Below are positions 24,789-37,308 of a stretch of DNA of 64,000 bases, one piece after another. Under the pieces are notes generated by a model. The model ran no database searches. It was given only the letters and a program-made list of their open reading frames with translations, and was not told the origin of the DNA. The position numbers and the translations under genes are program-made. Each line of letters begins with the position of its first letter. The first letter of the stretch is position 1. The stretch comes from Simmondsia chinensis (lineage: Eukaryota; Streptophyta; Magnoliopsida; Caryophyllales; Simmondsiaceae), in assembly GCA_018398585.1 (NCBI GenBank), contig JAGTTD010000018.1, positions 4,719,501 to 4,783,500 of the forward strand, given 5' to 3'.

Positions 24789-27700
24789 TTTAAACAATTC
24801 AATAAGATCCCAAGTCTCAAACTGATGCCAATCGAACTCCAGTTTCCAGCAATGAAAATACTATCGCATATCTCGAGAAAGGATCTCTGACAGTGATTTC
24901 ATTCAAAGAACACAACAACAGATTACTTAAAAGTCAATAAAAATGCAATGTAGAAGGGATGTTGCTTATAGAGGTCTTAGATCTCTGGGTCACTGATGAT
25001 TGAGGAAAAAAACATCACTTAAACGCAGCTCTAAAAGATATCTATATACTGGTTAAAAACCAAGAACCACTATGTACAGTGAAACTGCAAATGCTGATTA
25101 TCACTAGCTATGAAGCACCAACACTCCTTTTTCCAAGACTATCAGTATCCAACACGTGGTTAGGGAAATTCAATAAAACAGAAATAACAACAAAGGCTAG
25201 TGAACTACTTTCCTTAAGACATATTTCGTCCTTATCGAAATAGTCTCTGGGATACAATGAAAGCAAAACACAAAGAACGAATGTGAAGATGATGGATTTT
25301 TGAGATTGAAGAACAAGAGAATGACAAAATGTTGTTATATATATACTAATCTTGAGAATGGAAAGGGTATTTATAGTTTTTCAAGTGTCTCTTGGAAGAG
25401 ACACGCCTCTTCACAAAAGGCACAAAAACTACCTTTTTACTTATTTTCAAAATATACCAACACATGTATCCAACGCCGACACGCTTCCAACATTCCGATA
25501 TGCGTCCACATGTGAAAAAGCATCTATTTTTTTATGTTGAGTTTCCAACACGTGCCGATATATGCCAATGCGTTTTTGATGGGTTGACTTAAAAAAAAGA
25601 AGAGACTATTGGACATTACTTGGGGCTTTTTAGGCCTTCTAAGATAAACAACAGACTCCACTTTTTGAGAAGAGCAAATACCTGACTTAACCATAATTAA
25701 AATATATTACAATTCAATAGAACATAAAAGTTTAATCATACTATTCAAACTCATTTGAACAAAATTATTCAGGAAACACATATGAGAGGGAATTTGAAAA
25801 GTCTGCTACCTAAATACATAATTTTGCAGTAATATGTCCCCAAGGTGTTGTATCCTAATTTTTTGAAAAATCACAAATCAGCATATCAGTATCATGTCAT
25901 GTCTCGCACCCATATCCATATCCGTGATCCCTAGACCACTAGAGTTTCTACAATATTCATGGTCATTCACGGCTTGTCAAACATGCAACAGAAGCTAATA
26001 TAAAACTTAGATCTTTGTTGAACTCTTAACTTCTCCAGGAAAAAGGTTTTGCGTAAAGGAGATCCGTGTTATCCAAAAGAACTCCAGCATACAAACACAG
26101 CAAGACAGATAAGCAGAGAAATAACTAATAGTAGGCAATGCGGCATAGTGTAAATGAACCAAACGTTCGATGAACTACTTGTGTTCGAGATCGATTAGGG
26201 GTCGTTCGTGTTCATTATGGGGCTTGATAGTTTATTGAGCTGAGTTTGAGCAAGCTCAACAAACTTAGCGAGCTGAGTTCGAGCAAGGAGTGCTCCGCTA
26301 TTAAAGTTTGCGAACAATTTGATAAAGACTCGATAACGAGCTCAGCTTGGCTTGATTAGGCTAATGAGCTGAGTCAAGCCAAGTATCAAATGTACTAAAC
26401 ACTCATCAAATCGAGCCGGAACAAAGTCCAAAAGCTCAATAAAACCTCGGCTCAAACTCAAGCTCAATAGGCCTTATCAAGCTCAAGTTCAAACAAGGGG
26501 GTGCTTAGGTCGACTTGGCTCATTTACTCCCCTAAGCGCATTGTCTAACCGATTTCTGCCCTATCTCCTACTCCACCACACAAATGCAAGCCCAGATAGA
26601 GCACACAAATAACAGAAGAATAAGCGAAAAATGAGAAGCAGACATGCCAAGAGAGCAGTTATTATAATCTCTAGTAAAAGACATAGTACATGTTAACATT
26701 CTAGACAAGACAAACATCCACAAAAGGCATTAGGCAATTGCAGTTCTCTGTTCGGTGCATTTCTCATGAAAAATGTAAAGCACTCAAAACAAAAATTCAG
26801 ACCCTACATCCTAGAAATAGGTGGTATTATTTATGAAGCAAAATATGTTATTGCTAGAGCATTAATATGACCTGCAATAAATAATACCCACATAATTCAT
26901 AAAGTTGCTCTTTGTCCTGGTAAAAACATTACCCCAAAAATTGTCCCAATATTCGTCATAAGATTCCCCAATATTGTGCTCCTTTACCTACTTTATAGCC
27001 ACTCATTTTAAATTTCCACACCGTGGTATGTGCCAAATTTAGGAGATAATAAAAACTATAAGACATTTTAGATTTAGCTTGTACGACAATAACATAAACT
27101 ATGGACTTTATGGGGATATTTGGATAAGGAGTTTAAGTATATTTGTGACTTTTAAAATTCTCTAGATATTAGTTTATCTTTTAGGATTTATTTGATTCAC
27201 TATCCCTCCTCTCCAACTTTTACTATTCTCTTAACCAAAAAATTGGTTCATAACTTCACTTCCAATGATGCAAGATGAGTATCCTTTTAGAATGAATTTC
27301 TAAACATAGTCACCTCACTCTCGAGGAGGGATAAATGGAAGAAAAAAACAGACAATAGAAGTTGACAATAAAGTGGTACGGACAACATGTCCTTCACAGC
27401 CTTACATGTCAATTGTTCTCTTTATTCTCAATTTCTCATGGAACCCATGAAATTTGGAAAACGATTGGATTAAGTCTCGTTTGGTTAACACAGGGATTGA
27501 ATTCCTTCAGGAAGTTGTATTTTCCAATAATATAATTCATGTTTTAATTTCTCAGCAAGTAGGTACAAAGTATTTGATTGCCAGAGAAATAGAACTTCCT
27601 GGGGGTCGCTAAGTAAAAACAAAGGAATTAGGAGGCTAGATAAGTTACTTCTTGTGTTTTAAAGGAATTAGAAATTACTAAGAAATTTCAATTCTCGTGT

Positions 27701-28965
27701 TCTATCAATTTCCTGGTAACCAAACAACAGGGTAAATGCTCACTTCCCATGAATTCCGATTTCTAGCGCTTACTTCCTGCTAACCAAACAAGGTCGAATG
27801 ATAAACCCTAGAACGTGGATTGACAGAGGAAGCCATAAATCATTAACTAATTCTCAAATCCTTCGACTAATGAGAAGAACAACACAAATCACAATTGACA
27901 ACACAACACATAAATCAAAGTTTTTGGAACAAGATGATCCTACTATTCCCATATACCAACAAACAAACAAGATTGGAGCATAAAACGAATTGAACAATGC
28001 ACAAGAAGGTTATCGGAGATTAATTTCACCACTAAAGTTCAAAGAAAGTTATGCTAAAATGTGTTGGAAAAAATCACACATTCAAGCACAACGGAAGCAT
28101 AAATATCAAAACATTGAAACAATCAGCATAAGATATTCGTGCAAACCCACTCTCAACTAGAGGGAAAAACCACGGGACTTAAATGGGTGCCTCGTCCACT
28201 ATCAAATTTAGGATTACATTTTGTAATTGAAACTCAAAACCCCCCATCTTACAATTTCTCAACCCAAATGTAACTATTCCACAGTAAGTCACCAACCCTC
28301 CTTAATGTAGTTCTGGAGGGAAAAGCTACAAATTCTCTCACAACTCTCAATCAAAGCACTCACAAAGAAATCTCCCCCCCCCCCCCCCCCCGGGGGGGGA
28401 TGCCCCACGCACCCCTTTACAAAAACCTATAAACTCTCATATCTTTCCTCTCCTTCACTATTCTCAATAATCACCACAAATGCTTTTATAATTTAATTAT
28501 CCAACCCTATCAGTAATCAAATTCTGAATCAAACCTCAATCAGATTAGTAACTAAATCTATCCCAATCTCAATGAATCATGCTTTAATTAAATCCGATCC
28601 AAATCTCAACAATATAAATTGGAGGTAATAATAATATCCCAAGTCCCAACAGTTACGGAACCAACTATCCCAAAAGCTTGAGCTGACGGGTAATAACCCA
28701 GGAATGTTTTTATCTAACATGCTCCCTCACGTGAATGTCTATTGAGCTTGAAACGTGGATAGTACATAGGCGCACCACACACCTTATGCTTAAATTATTT
28801 AATATTGAAAGTGGGGCTATTAAGATCTGACCTTGTAATCTTTTGGTCAACAAGGCTCCAATACCATTCCAAGGAACGAACTATCTCAAAATCTTAAATT
28901 GATGAGTGAATATCCAAGAATGGTTTTATTAAACAACAACAAAATGTCCAAAACGACTAATCTCC
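24789..28965. other. Upstream region of TIM14, no gene recognised
   Basis: The first exon of TIM14 should be here but could not be placed. The stretch holds a degraded GAGCTC-rich hAT-like MITE (about 26197-26536), the MITE at 27472-27796, and related phrases GGAACCAACTATC at 28669 and GGAACGAACTATC at 28873 (also near 21861) that mark an unidentified dispersed repeat. It also has C and G homopolymers near 28374-28400. Overlapping open frames at 25300-25592 fill all three frames and are not convincing. Confidence 0.4.
27472..27796. mobile_element. MITE with TTTGGTTA-type inverted ends
   Basis: The left end CTCGTTTGGTTAACACAGGG and the inverse of the right end (CCTTGTTTGGTTAGCAGGAA) are imperfect inverted repeats about 325 bp apart, with AGGAATT-type phrases inside. 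The target duplication and superfamily are not clear. Confidence 0.5.
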
Positions 28966-30312
28966 TGATTGGCAACAAGGTAAAGATGGGAGGATAATGG
29001 GGGATAAACTATTACCCTATTTGGCAAAAGGGTAAAGAAGGGTAAGGGTAAGGGTAATGAGGTAAACTCTTACTTCTATTCGGCAAATTTATTTGACGGG
29101 AAATGGAGGGTAACGAGTAAAGGTAGGTAAATAAAGATAACTCATTTACCTACCCTTACCTCTCATTATAAAACCTAGTTCAACAAGAGTAAAATAACTT
29201 CTTATCCTCCCCCTCTCGCTTCTTTACCCCCTATTTGGCAATGGGGTAAAGGTAGGTCAAGGACAACAGGAGGTAAACCCTTACCCCATTTGGCAAATTT
29301 TTTTTAGCCCTTCACCCCATTTTCTTAAACCCAACCCTTTATCCAATTGCACATATATCCATCTTTATCATTATCCCTCCTAATTAAACATATACAAATA
29401 GCAGTAGGATAATATTTTTACCCTTCCCCTCTTTATCCCTTTTACCCAGTTGCCAAAAAGAGGTTGCGTACATGGAAATCAAGCCAGATTGCAGGACTAA
29501 CATTGAAAATCAAAAAGAAGAAAGTGCGCATAACATAACAAGAAGTGAACTCACCATTTTTGTAAAGCTTACAGAAGAGATCAGATCAGATGAGGCTATG
29601 GATTTGCATCCGGTGATTCGTCGTCACAGTTCTTCTTCGGCTTCCGATGATTCTAGAAGCAACTCCGTTACTTTGGGTGGTTTGGTGCTCTGTAACTCGT
29701 GCTTTCAGTCATTTGATGTTCCGGTCATGGAATCTGGGACACAAAAGGGAACCGGGTCGAGTTCGGTAATTTATAGCTGTTTAATTTTCTTGAATGCTTA
29801 CCCTCCCTTTTTTTTTTTTGGGCTAACAAGAACTCCCTTTTTTTTTTTTTTTTTTTCGGGCTAGCAAGAACCAGATTATTTGGTAAATTTTGACCCATGC
29901 AAGGATTCACATATCATAGAAGTTTGTTAAGTCAAAGATTTCTCATGAAGAGGTTCAAGTAAAGAATCGAACTCCAGGCTTTTTGACTTAATCCCCTTAC
30001 CTGCCTCTAACCCTCCGTAACTCTTTTTTTTAGCACCGGAATTATTACCCTTTTATGCTTTGTTTGACAATTGGGTAAAATGGATAAAAAGAAGTAAATA
30101 AAAAGAGGGTTAGATATTATTCTAATGAATAGGGGTAAATATAAAGAGTATTAAATGAGTTATCCTAGTTTGATAATTAAGCAAAGGGGTAAGAGTAAAA
30201 AAAATTATAGTTAAAATAAGGGCAAAATTGTCAAATTTTTTTAAAAAAATTACCTCACCAATTCGATAAAGATAAAAGTAAAGAAAATGGAGGTAAGAGG
30301 TGGTAATAGAGG
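28966..30312. repeat. Cluster of small inverted repeats with TTTGGCAATGGGGTAAAG motif
   Basis: Variants of TTGGCAA-N-GGGTAAAG, in both orientations, occur at about 28970, 29020, 29235, 29288, 29450 and 30065. Another is at about 37970, beyond the Gypsy insertion. This looks like nested MITEs of one family, into which the 30318-37912 element inserted. Confidence 0.5.
29598..29765 (+). CDS. Possible first exon of an unrecognised gene
   Basis: An ATG opens 56 in-frame codons (MDLHPVIRRHSSSSASDDSR and on to LVLCNSCFQSFDVPV) that end at a good donor, GTTCG followed by GTAATT. GC content and serine-rich composition resemble a real plant first exon more than the neighbouring repeats. No second exon was found; 30313 onward is transposon. 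It may be a broken gene or a fragment carried by the surrounding inverted repeats. I do not recognise the family. Confidence 0.35.
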
Positions 30313-30317
30313 GTACC

Positions 30318-31843
30318 TGATATGCCTTACATTTATATATTTTATTCCTCATTCTGCATCATATTTGTCTTTTATATGTGTGTTTTATTATAATATAGGT
30401 ACATTAAGGCTTGCAGTGCAATGGAGCAAACACAGGTTGAAAAATGACGAAATCATAAATAATCGAAGCATATTCGAAGACTACTCTGAGAAACCTGACC
30501 GCGTGTGTAAAAGAAAGACCAATTGGGTCATAATTCGACAACAAATAGACCTCGTAGAGTTTCGGGTACTAAACGATCAATTGGCACAAAGTACCGATCG
30601 GTTAGAAGCTCACAGTTGGATGATCTTATAGTGGGACTACCAATCAATCAGTTGGTTGCAGAAAGCTAGCCGATCGATTGGCCCCATACTTGCAATGTGA
30701 CCACTAGGTCACGCCACATGTATAAATAGAGCGGGGGAGACCTTAATTAGGGATCTTTTTTCGCCGCGTCTCCTCTCCTCCTCTACTTCCCGAAGCCGCT
30801 ACGAGTTGCGAGGATTCTTAAGTATCAAAGCACAGGTGGTCGGAGTTCTGGGGAAATCAAAGCAAGGATCAACTTCAACATCAATCAAGGGATTCATCAT
30901 TCATTAGTTTTTCTTCACTTTCTATTTTAGATTTTGTGATGCGTAAAACTCCCATGAAGGAATAGACTTGTGAATTGGGGGTGAAGGACGGGTAGCGGTC
31001 GATCCTGGACTTATATTTTATTGTAGACAATAATTTATGTTAAGTTATTATCGCACCCTTGTGGGAAACTTATATTTGTGACTAGTTTTTTTTATGAATG
31101 AACTTATAGCCATGTTTATACAAATTAATGCTTAATTAGGAGTGACAAAGGAATTTGTTTACGTGCTTGTAGCCTAGATTTTAACATAACAAGTTTTCGC
31201 GCGTGGTCAGGGTTGAGGTTGTACCTAATCTTGAACACAATCTTTTATACAAATTAATGCTTAATTACGAGTGACAAGGGAATTTGTCAGTACTATTGAG
31301 ATAATCTATGCTACACTTAGAGTGATAAGATGGGTTATGCCCTTAAACTACTTCATTACCCTAAACCCTAACTTAAGTATGAATTCAGGTTTAACATGAA
31401 ATTAGGAGGGAGAAAGGAATTAAGCAGTGCTATTGAGATAACCTATGCTACACATAGGGTAATAAGATAGGTTATGTCCTTAGACTAGTTCATTACCCTA
31501 AGCCTTAATTTAAGTGTTAACCCAGGCTTAGTGCTTATAGCCTACGCCCCTCTAAATCATTGTCATAATAAAATATAATGATAGGATTCGGGTTAATCTA
31601 CCCCGAATTCATTTCCTAAACTGCTCTTAATTGACTTGACAACTTTAATTTATAGTTAGTTTAGTTAATCTAGTTAAGAAATCATTCACACCAAACAAAA
31701 ACCGAATTTCAACGGCTCATTAACAACTAAATCCAATTTAACTCCGATTCCCTATGGATACTACTGCCGTATACCCGACTAAGCTACGACGATCTCATAC
31801 GCTTGTGAGTAGATGGTTTTAAATCACTCTTTAAAACTACACA
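30318..31843 (+). repeat. LTR A of the Gypsy element, plus orientation
   Basis: About 1.53 kb from TGATATGCC to CTACACA. It aligns, as its reverse complement, with all of LTR B except the later insert. Shared landmarks are CGACTAAGCTACGACG near 31780 and the CAGGTGGTCGGAGTTCTGGG region near 30834. Confidence 0.85.
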
Positions 31844-33184
31844 AGCTTTTTACCCTTTCTCGTGAACCCTCTCCTTCAGTAACGGGAGGGGGAGTAAGGT
31901 CCTTCTCAACTTCAAGCTCGACTTCCGTACAGTTCTCCTCTCCCAAAGCTGACACAACCTTACCTTGCTCATGAATGAGCAAGCTAGGATTAGAACTAGT
32001 CAATCTTCGTGATTTGTGAGTGGTTGAGAGGGTAACCTCCCTTCCTCTCTCCTATTCAGTGCCTGGGCCCACTGTCCTATCTGGTTCTCTAATTTGGCGA
32101 TAGATTGCGAGTAAGACTGAACCAGTTGTGTAGTTGTCCTTCATAAAGCGGAGCATACACTCCTCAAATTGTGAAGTATATCCTAAAGGTGGGGGAGGAG
32201 GGTTATCATGAGCAACATTGGAGTGAGGTTGAGCATTATATCTGGGCCCTTACTGAAAAACAAAAGGGTGCATGTTACCTACAAATCTAGGCATTGGGTG
32301 CCTTGTGGATTGGTTCTGATTAGTATTCTGCTTCCACGGGAAGTCTGGATGATTACGCCACCCTGGATTGTAGGTGTTGGAAGAACGAGTTGAGCTGCAT
32401 AAACCTGGTCCTGCACGTATACGGGAAACTGAAACGCATATAAATAATACAAAATAGAATGTTCATCACCCGAAGAAAAGCCACACGGAGTAGTACCACC
32501 CGATGGTTCAGCTGCATTGACTGGGCACACGTTAGTAAGGTTCTCATGCAAGTTCATAATTTGATCCATCTTCCTATTAAAGGCGTCTAGTCTAAGATTA
32601 ACACCATTGTTGGATGCTACTTCGTAGACACAACGTGTGCTCCCTCTAACCACCCTCACAAAAGAGGCTTCGTCGAGGGAGTGTTCACTAAGGCGCTCAA
32701 ATAGCGTCCGTGCCTTGTCCTCATCTTGTTGGTTAAATGCTCCCCCGCACGAAGTATTAACCATCTTCTTGTTAGAAGTCGTCAAATCATCATAAAAATT
32801 CTGCACATGAACCCACTTAGGTGACCCATGGTTGGGACAGCTTCTAAGGAGCTCTTTAATTTTGTCCTAACTTTCATGAAATTGCTCCTGCTTTTTTTGT
32901 TCAAAACTATTGATTACACACCTAACAGCCATAATTCTGACCTTAGGATAAAACTTGACCAGAATTTTTTGTTGGATGTCATTCCAAGTCGGGATTTCAC
33001 CCCTCGGAAGGGACTGAAACCGCCTTTTGGCTACATCTTTTAACGAAAATGGAAAAAGGTGTAGTCTGACCACATAAGTTGAGACACCTCGATAGTGGCA
33101 TGTTTCGCAAATTTCAATGAATGCATCAAGGTGCTCATAAGGGCTCTCGATTGGCTTCCGATAGAAAGTGGGAAGCGTGTTGAT

Positions 33185-34039
33185 CAGTGGCGGATCTAGA
33201 ATTTAATTCAAGGGTGTGCTTGAATTACAAATTGTTTTCACTTTTCACTTTGTTCAATTTATTAGTTCTATATTTGTTTTATATTCTAATTTGAAGTCAA
33301 AATTTAGCTCTTCACCACTCCTAGATATAAAAAAAAAAAAAAATTTGAGATAGTTTTATTTAAGGCATTCAACCATACAACAACACAAATATAGTGAAAA
33401 GTAATAACGTTTTATGTTCAATTCACACTTTAGTCGAGGTATCATTGTTATTTAAAATATTTTTACTAAAATTTCTCACTGAATAACATATATTTTTTTT
33501 TGATAGGTGTAATGAAAGAAAGATAATTTGAAATGAGAGTTCAATAAACAATTTAAAAATTATTTAAGAAATTTTATATTTAGTTTTTAACCATTACATG
33601 TTATATATTACATATTTTTTCTACAAGTAAAATATTACAAATAAACTTGAATAAGAATCAATGTATAAGTATAAATATACAACTTATACGATTTAAGTAT
33701 AGAGTTGAAAACATTAAAGAAAATTTGAAGTAATTTCATACAAACTAAAAATTTTGAAAGGTGTGTATGAGTAAATTTGAAGTAATTGGCAAATAAAAAA
33801 TTATTTATTTTTAATTTTTACTAAAATATCTAGTATTCAATATTATACACAAAATACAAAAAAAGAGCTCTAACTATTAAAAGTCGCTTCTCGTGGAATT
33901 GAACCCACGTTTTCAATTTTCCAAATAGAAGTGCTGACCACTAGGCCAATGATTCAAGTATGCTTACTGCCTTTACATAACAGACATATAAAAGTCAGGG
34001 TGGGCTGCCCACCCTAGCTTTAACGTGGATCCGCTGTTG
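33185..34039. mobile_element. Non-autonomous hAT element
   Basis: Ends CAGTGGCGGATC and (inverse of right end) CAACAGCGGATC form the inverted repeats. GTGTTGAT flanks both sides exactly (33177-33184 and 34040-34047), an 8-bp duplication as expected for hAT. No transposase frame. A tRNA-like stretch lies near its right end. Confidence 0.88.
33880..33958 (-). other. tRNA-like sequence inside the hAT element
   Basis: On the minus strand TGGCCTAGTGGTCAGCAC fits an RNA polymerase III A box, and GTGGGTTCAATTCCACG fits a B box on a good T-arm stem. The anticodon arm is poor, so this is unlikely to be a working tRNA gene. Confidence 0.5.
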
Positions 34040-34402
34040 GTGTTGATGGTCCTTGGCTGGATTTTAAAGTTTGCGTTGCCCGCTGTAGGTAGTGCAACTC
34101 TGACGGGGGTGAGATACATTTGAAGGACAAAGTGGTCCCCAATTGTACATAGTGTGCAGTCAGCCAAGGTGTGAGGTGTATTCACACTTGCTTCACACAA
34201 CCTCAAGGTGGAAAGAGCCAACTCAGTTTTTGGAACGTAAGGTAACAATTCCGAGTTGACTGAGCATCTACCATGCATACATTATGAAAAGCGAGTTGAC
34301 CAAAATCTAGTAATAAAACAAAAGAAATAAACAACAAAGAGAAATAACCAAAAAGAAAACAAAAGAACTCATTGATCCTTAAATCTAACTTAGCCTATCG
34401 AT

Positions 34403-34420
34403 TCCTAGGCAATGTCACCA
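34403..34420 (-). other. Primer binding site, tRNA-Asp type
   Basis: On the minus strand TGGTGACATTGCCTAGGA resembles the tRNA-Asp site TGGCGCCGTTGCCGGGGA used by Athila/Tat-type elements. It starts seven bases after the LTR B end. Confidence 0.65.
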
Positions 34421-35401
34421 AAAACTTGATATAGCTTTAAAGAGTGATTCAAAACCGTCTTACCTGCAAGCGTACGAGTTCGTCGTAGCTTAGTCGGGTA
34501 TAAGAGTGTCGTATCCACTGGAAATTAAGCCGAATTTAGTTGTTAATGAGTAGTTGAAATTCGGTTCTTGTTTGGTGCGAATGATTTCTTAACTAGATTA
34601 ATAAAACTCGGTTCTTGTTTGGTGCGAATGATTTCCTAACTAGATTAATAAAACTAACTATAAACTAAAGTTGTCGAGTCAATTAAGGATAGTTTAAGAA
34701 ATGAATTCGGGGTAGCTTAACTCGAATCCTATCATTGTACTTTATTATGGCAACGATTTAGAGGGGCTTAAGCTACAAGCACTAAGCATGGATTAATACT
34801 TAAACTAAGGCTTAGGTTAATAAACTAGTCTAAAGAAATACCATATCTTATTATGCTAGGTGTAACATATTTTATCTCAATAGCACTAACTAATTTCTTT
34901 CTCGCTCCTAATTTCATGTTAAACTTGGATTAATACTTAAGTTAGGATTTAACGTAATAAACCAGTCTAAGGACATAACCCATCTTATCACTCTAGGTGT
35001 AGCATGGATTTTCTCAATAGCACTAACAAATTCCTTTACCACTCCTAATTAAGCATGATATGTATAAAAGATTGTGCTTAGGATTATGTATGATCTTAAC
35101 CCTGACAACGCGTGAAAACTTGTTATGTCAAAGTCTAGGCTACAAGCACGTAGATGGGATGCAAATAAATCAAGAATCTAAACATGGCTACAAGCTCATC
35201 CATAGAAAACCAATCACAAATATAAGTTCCCCACAGGGATGCGATAACATAAATTAGTCTATAATAAAATATAAATCCAGGATTTGGATGGCTACTCATC
35301 CTTCATCCCTAAACCATGAGTCTACTCCTCCATGGGAGTTCCACACATCCAAAAATCTAAAAGAAAAAGCGAAGAAAAACTCAAAAATGATGATTCCCTT
35401 G

Positions 35402-37308
35402 TGATTTAGTATATTTTGTATAGAGATATAAGAATATAAGAAATATAAGTCTTGCATTGGAATTGTAAGTAATTAGGTTATGTTAGTTGGTTGTGTTAGT
35501 TAGCAATTCATATAAATAGCCTTGAAATGTATGCAGCGAATTATGTTTGAACGATAATACAAGTTACTACTTCTCTTCTCCCTCCAATTCTTGATTCTGT
35601 CTCTCCCTCCCTTCTTCTCAATCTCATTACTTTGTTGGTCTTCGAGGGGCAAACCGACCCTTCCTAGATTAACCCGTATCATTGGTATTAGAGCATCTCG
35701 ACCCTCTCAACCTATGGAGGAGGCATGCCATGGCTGTGAGCGCGGAGCAAAAGAATCAGATATTTGAAGATTTGAAACACAAAGCAGCAAAAATGACAGT
35801 CAATCTGAGTTTAGAGCGAAACAATCGAATAACGGAAGATTTAAGACGCCGAGGAGCGGCGTTCATGGAGCACTGTCAGAGGATGGATCTCAGGATCTTA
35901 AATTGGATCTATAGATGGAAAAATTGGTCAAGTCATCCAGAAAAACTGATGAACTGATCAATAAAGAAAAAATTGATGTTGTGACCAAGGAAAAATCAAC
36001 AACAAATATGGTGGTGACAAATGACAAAGAAATCTGTAAGCATTGGTAAATCAGAACAAATTACCCCAATAATTGCCAAAGTTTTGGTCAAGAACATACC
36101 ATCACCTACCGAAAATGAAGACCGCAAGCCGGAATCACTGGGACCGAAATTGGAGGAGGAAGACGACGTTCCCCTCACCACCGAGATGCCGGAGACACCA
36201 GCTGGGTTCGACGAGGTGATGTTTGGACCGGTCAAAGTCTTGGTCGGAGGTTTAGATGCGCGGAGTACGGAAGTGGTCGAAGTGAAGAAGGTGACCACCA
36301 CAACAACGTCATCCAGCACTGCCAGGGGGCACTGCACTTCGCTGGGGAAGATGACTTCAGTACCGTTAGGACAAAGGTTGAGGTTGCGAAGAGTCTTGTC
36401 GAACCCGAGCCACCACTGCAAGAGAGCGAAGATATTGATGCCGCCTATCTACCACCTAGCGCCGCCGCCTGTAGTCCACCACGAGCCACCACTGGGCGTT
36501 AAAACATGCACCGTCGTGAACGCCATACCCAGTTAGGGTTTCGCAGATGACGCAAAAGAATCGCACAAGCTTTGGGTCAGGGTTGAATTCTTTTTGGCAA
36601 AATTACAATATTACCCCTTTACTTTTACATAAATACCTAGTTTGCTTTTGCTTAAAAAATTTAAGTAAAAAACATATTAAATTTTTTGTTAATTTTGAAC
36701 AATTAAAGGGGGTAAAATCTATGCCTATAGTGTTTGATGCTGGAGGGTTACTAATTTTGTCAAAATGAGTAAATGTGCTTGTAGTCTCTTAGGTTGAATA
36801 TCTGGGATACAACATATCTACTCAAATAGTTACAACTGATCCAAAGAAATTAACAGTTGCAATGTAATAGCTAGGGCTGAAGAATGCCAAACACCTGTGG
36901 ATGTTACTGGGTCTTACAGTTCAAAGGAATGTCCAACTTGGGAATTTATCTTAACCTCCAATAGCTCTTCCTAACTTCACATTTGAGGACAAGTGTGCTC
37001 TTTAGAGAGGGTGTATTGATACAGTATATTTTGTATAGAGATATAAGAATATAAGAAATATAAGTCTTGCATTGGAATTGTAAGTAATTAGGTTGGTTAG
37101 GTGGTTATGTTAGTTGGTTATGTTAGTTAGCAATTCATATATATAGCCTTGAAATGTATGTAGCGAATTATGTTTGAACGATAATACAAGTTACTACTTC
37201 TCTTCTCCCTCCAATTCTTGATTCTCTCTCTCCCTCCCTTCTTCTCAATCTCATTACTTCGTTGGTCTTCGAGGGGCAAACCGACCCTTCCTAGATTAAC
37301 CCGTATCA
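35402..37308 (+). mobile_element. Short non-autonomous Gypsy element
   Basis: LTRs 35402-35681 and 37017-37308 are nearly identical apart from a short GTTGGTTATG duplication. CCTTG flanks both sides (35397-35401 and 37309-37313). The primer site TGGTATTAGAGC follows the 5' LTR. The 1.3 kb interior has a gag-like frame at about 35682-35957, a 171-codon frame at 36021-36536 and, at 36790-37000, a decayed Gypsy reverse transcriptase/RNase H remnant (EYLGYNISTQ, TTDPKKL, ALPNFTFEDKCAL). Most of pol is deleted. Confidence 0.88.
36021..36536 (+). CDS. Open frame of unknown origin inside the short Gypsy element
   Basis: 171 codons, opening MTKKSVSIGKSEQITPIIAK, acidic and Pro/Thr-rich, then basic (GQRLRLRRVLSNPSHHCKRA). 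It has no zinc knuckle or protease motif. It may be a diverged gag/linker or a captured fragment. No function is assigned. Confidence 0.35.
   Translation: MTKKSVSIGKSEQITPIIAKVLVKNIPSPTENEDRKPESLGPKLEEEDDVPLTTEMPETPAGFDEVMFGPVKVLVGGLDARSTEVVEVKKVTTTTTSSSTARGHCTSLGKMTSVPLGQRLRLRRVLSNPSHHCKRAKILMPPIYHLAPPPVVHHEPPLGVKTCTVVNAIPS

Larger units (their letters stand above)
31860..34300 (-). pseudogene. Gypsy gag remnant, interrupted by a hAT element
   Basis: Reading on the minus strand after the primer site: a leader to about 34050, then YRKPIESPYEHLDAFIEIC, LHLFPFSLKDVAKRRFQSLP and QNFYDDLTTSNKKMVNTSCG, then SIAKLENQIGQWAQALNRRE near 32070. These are the typical steps of gag in Athila/Tat-type plant Gypsy elements. 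Several frameshifts. The 855-bp hAT element splits it at 33185-34039. It runs straight into LTR A without pol. Confidence 0.8.

Noticed and set aside
25300..25592. Three overlapping open frames read as a gene
   Set aside because: They overlap in different frames with no family match or splice support.
28857..28870. First exon of TIM14 at a GGAATG-GTATTG site
   Set aside because: The sequence belongs to a repeat also present near 28669 and 21861, so the ATG plus donor is probably chance.
33880..33958. A functional tRNA gene
   Set aside because: Only the A and B boxes and the T-arm fit; the acceptor and anticodon stems do not pair well.
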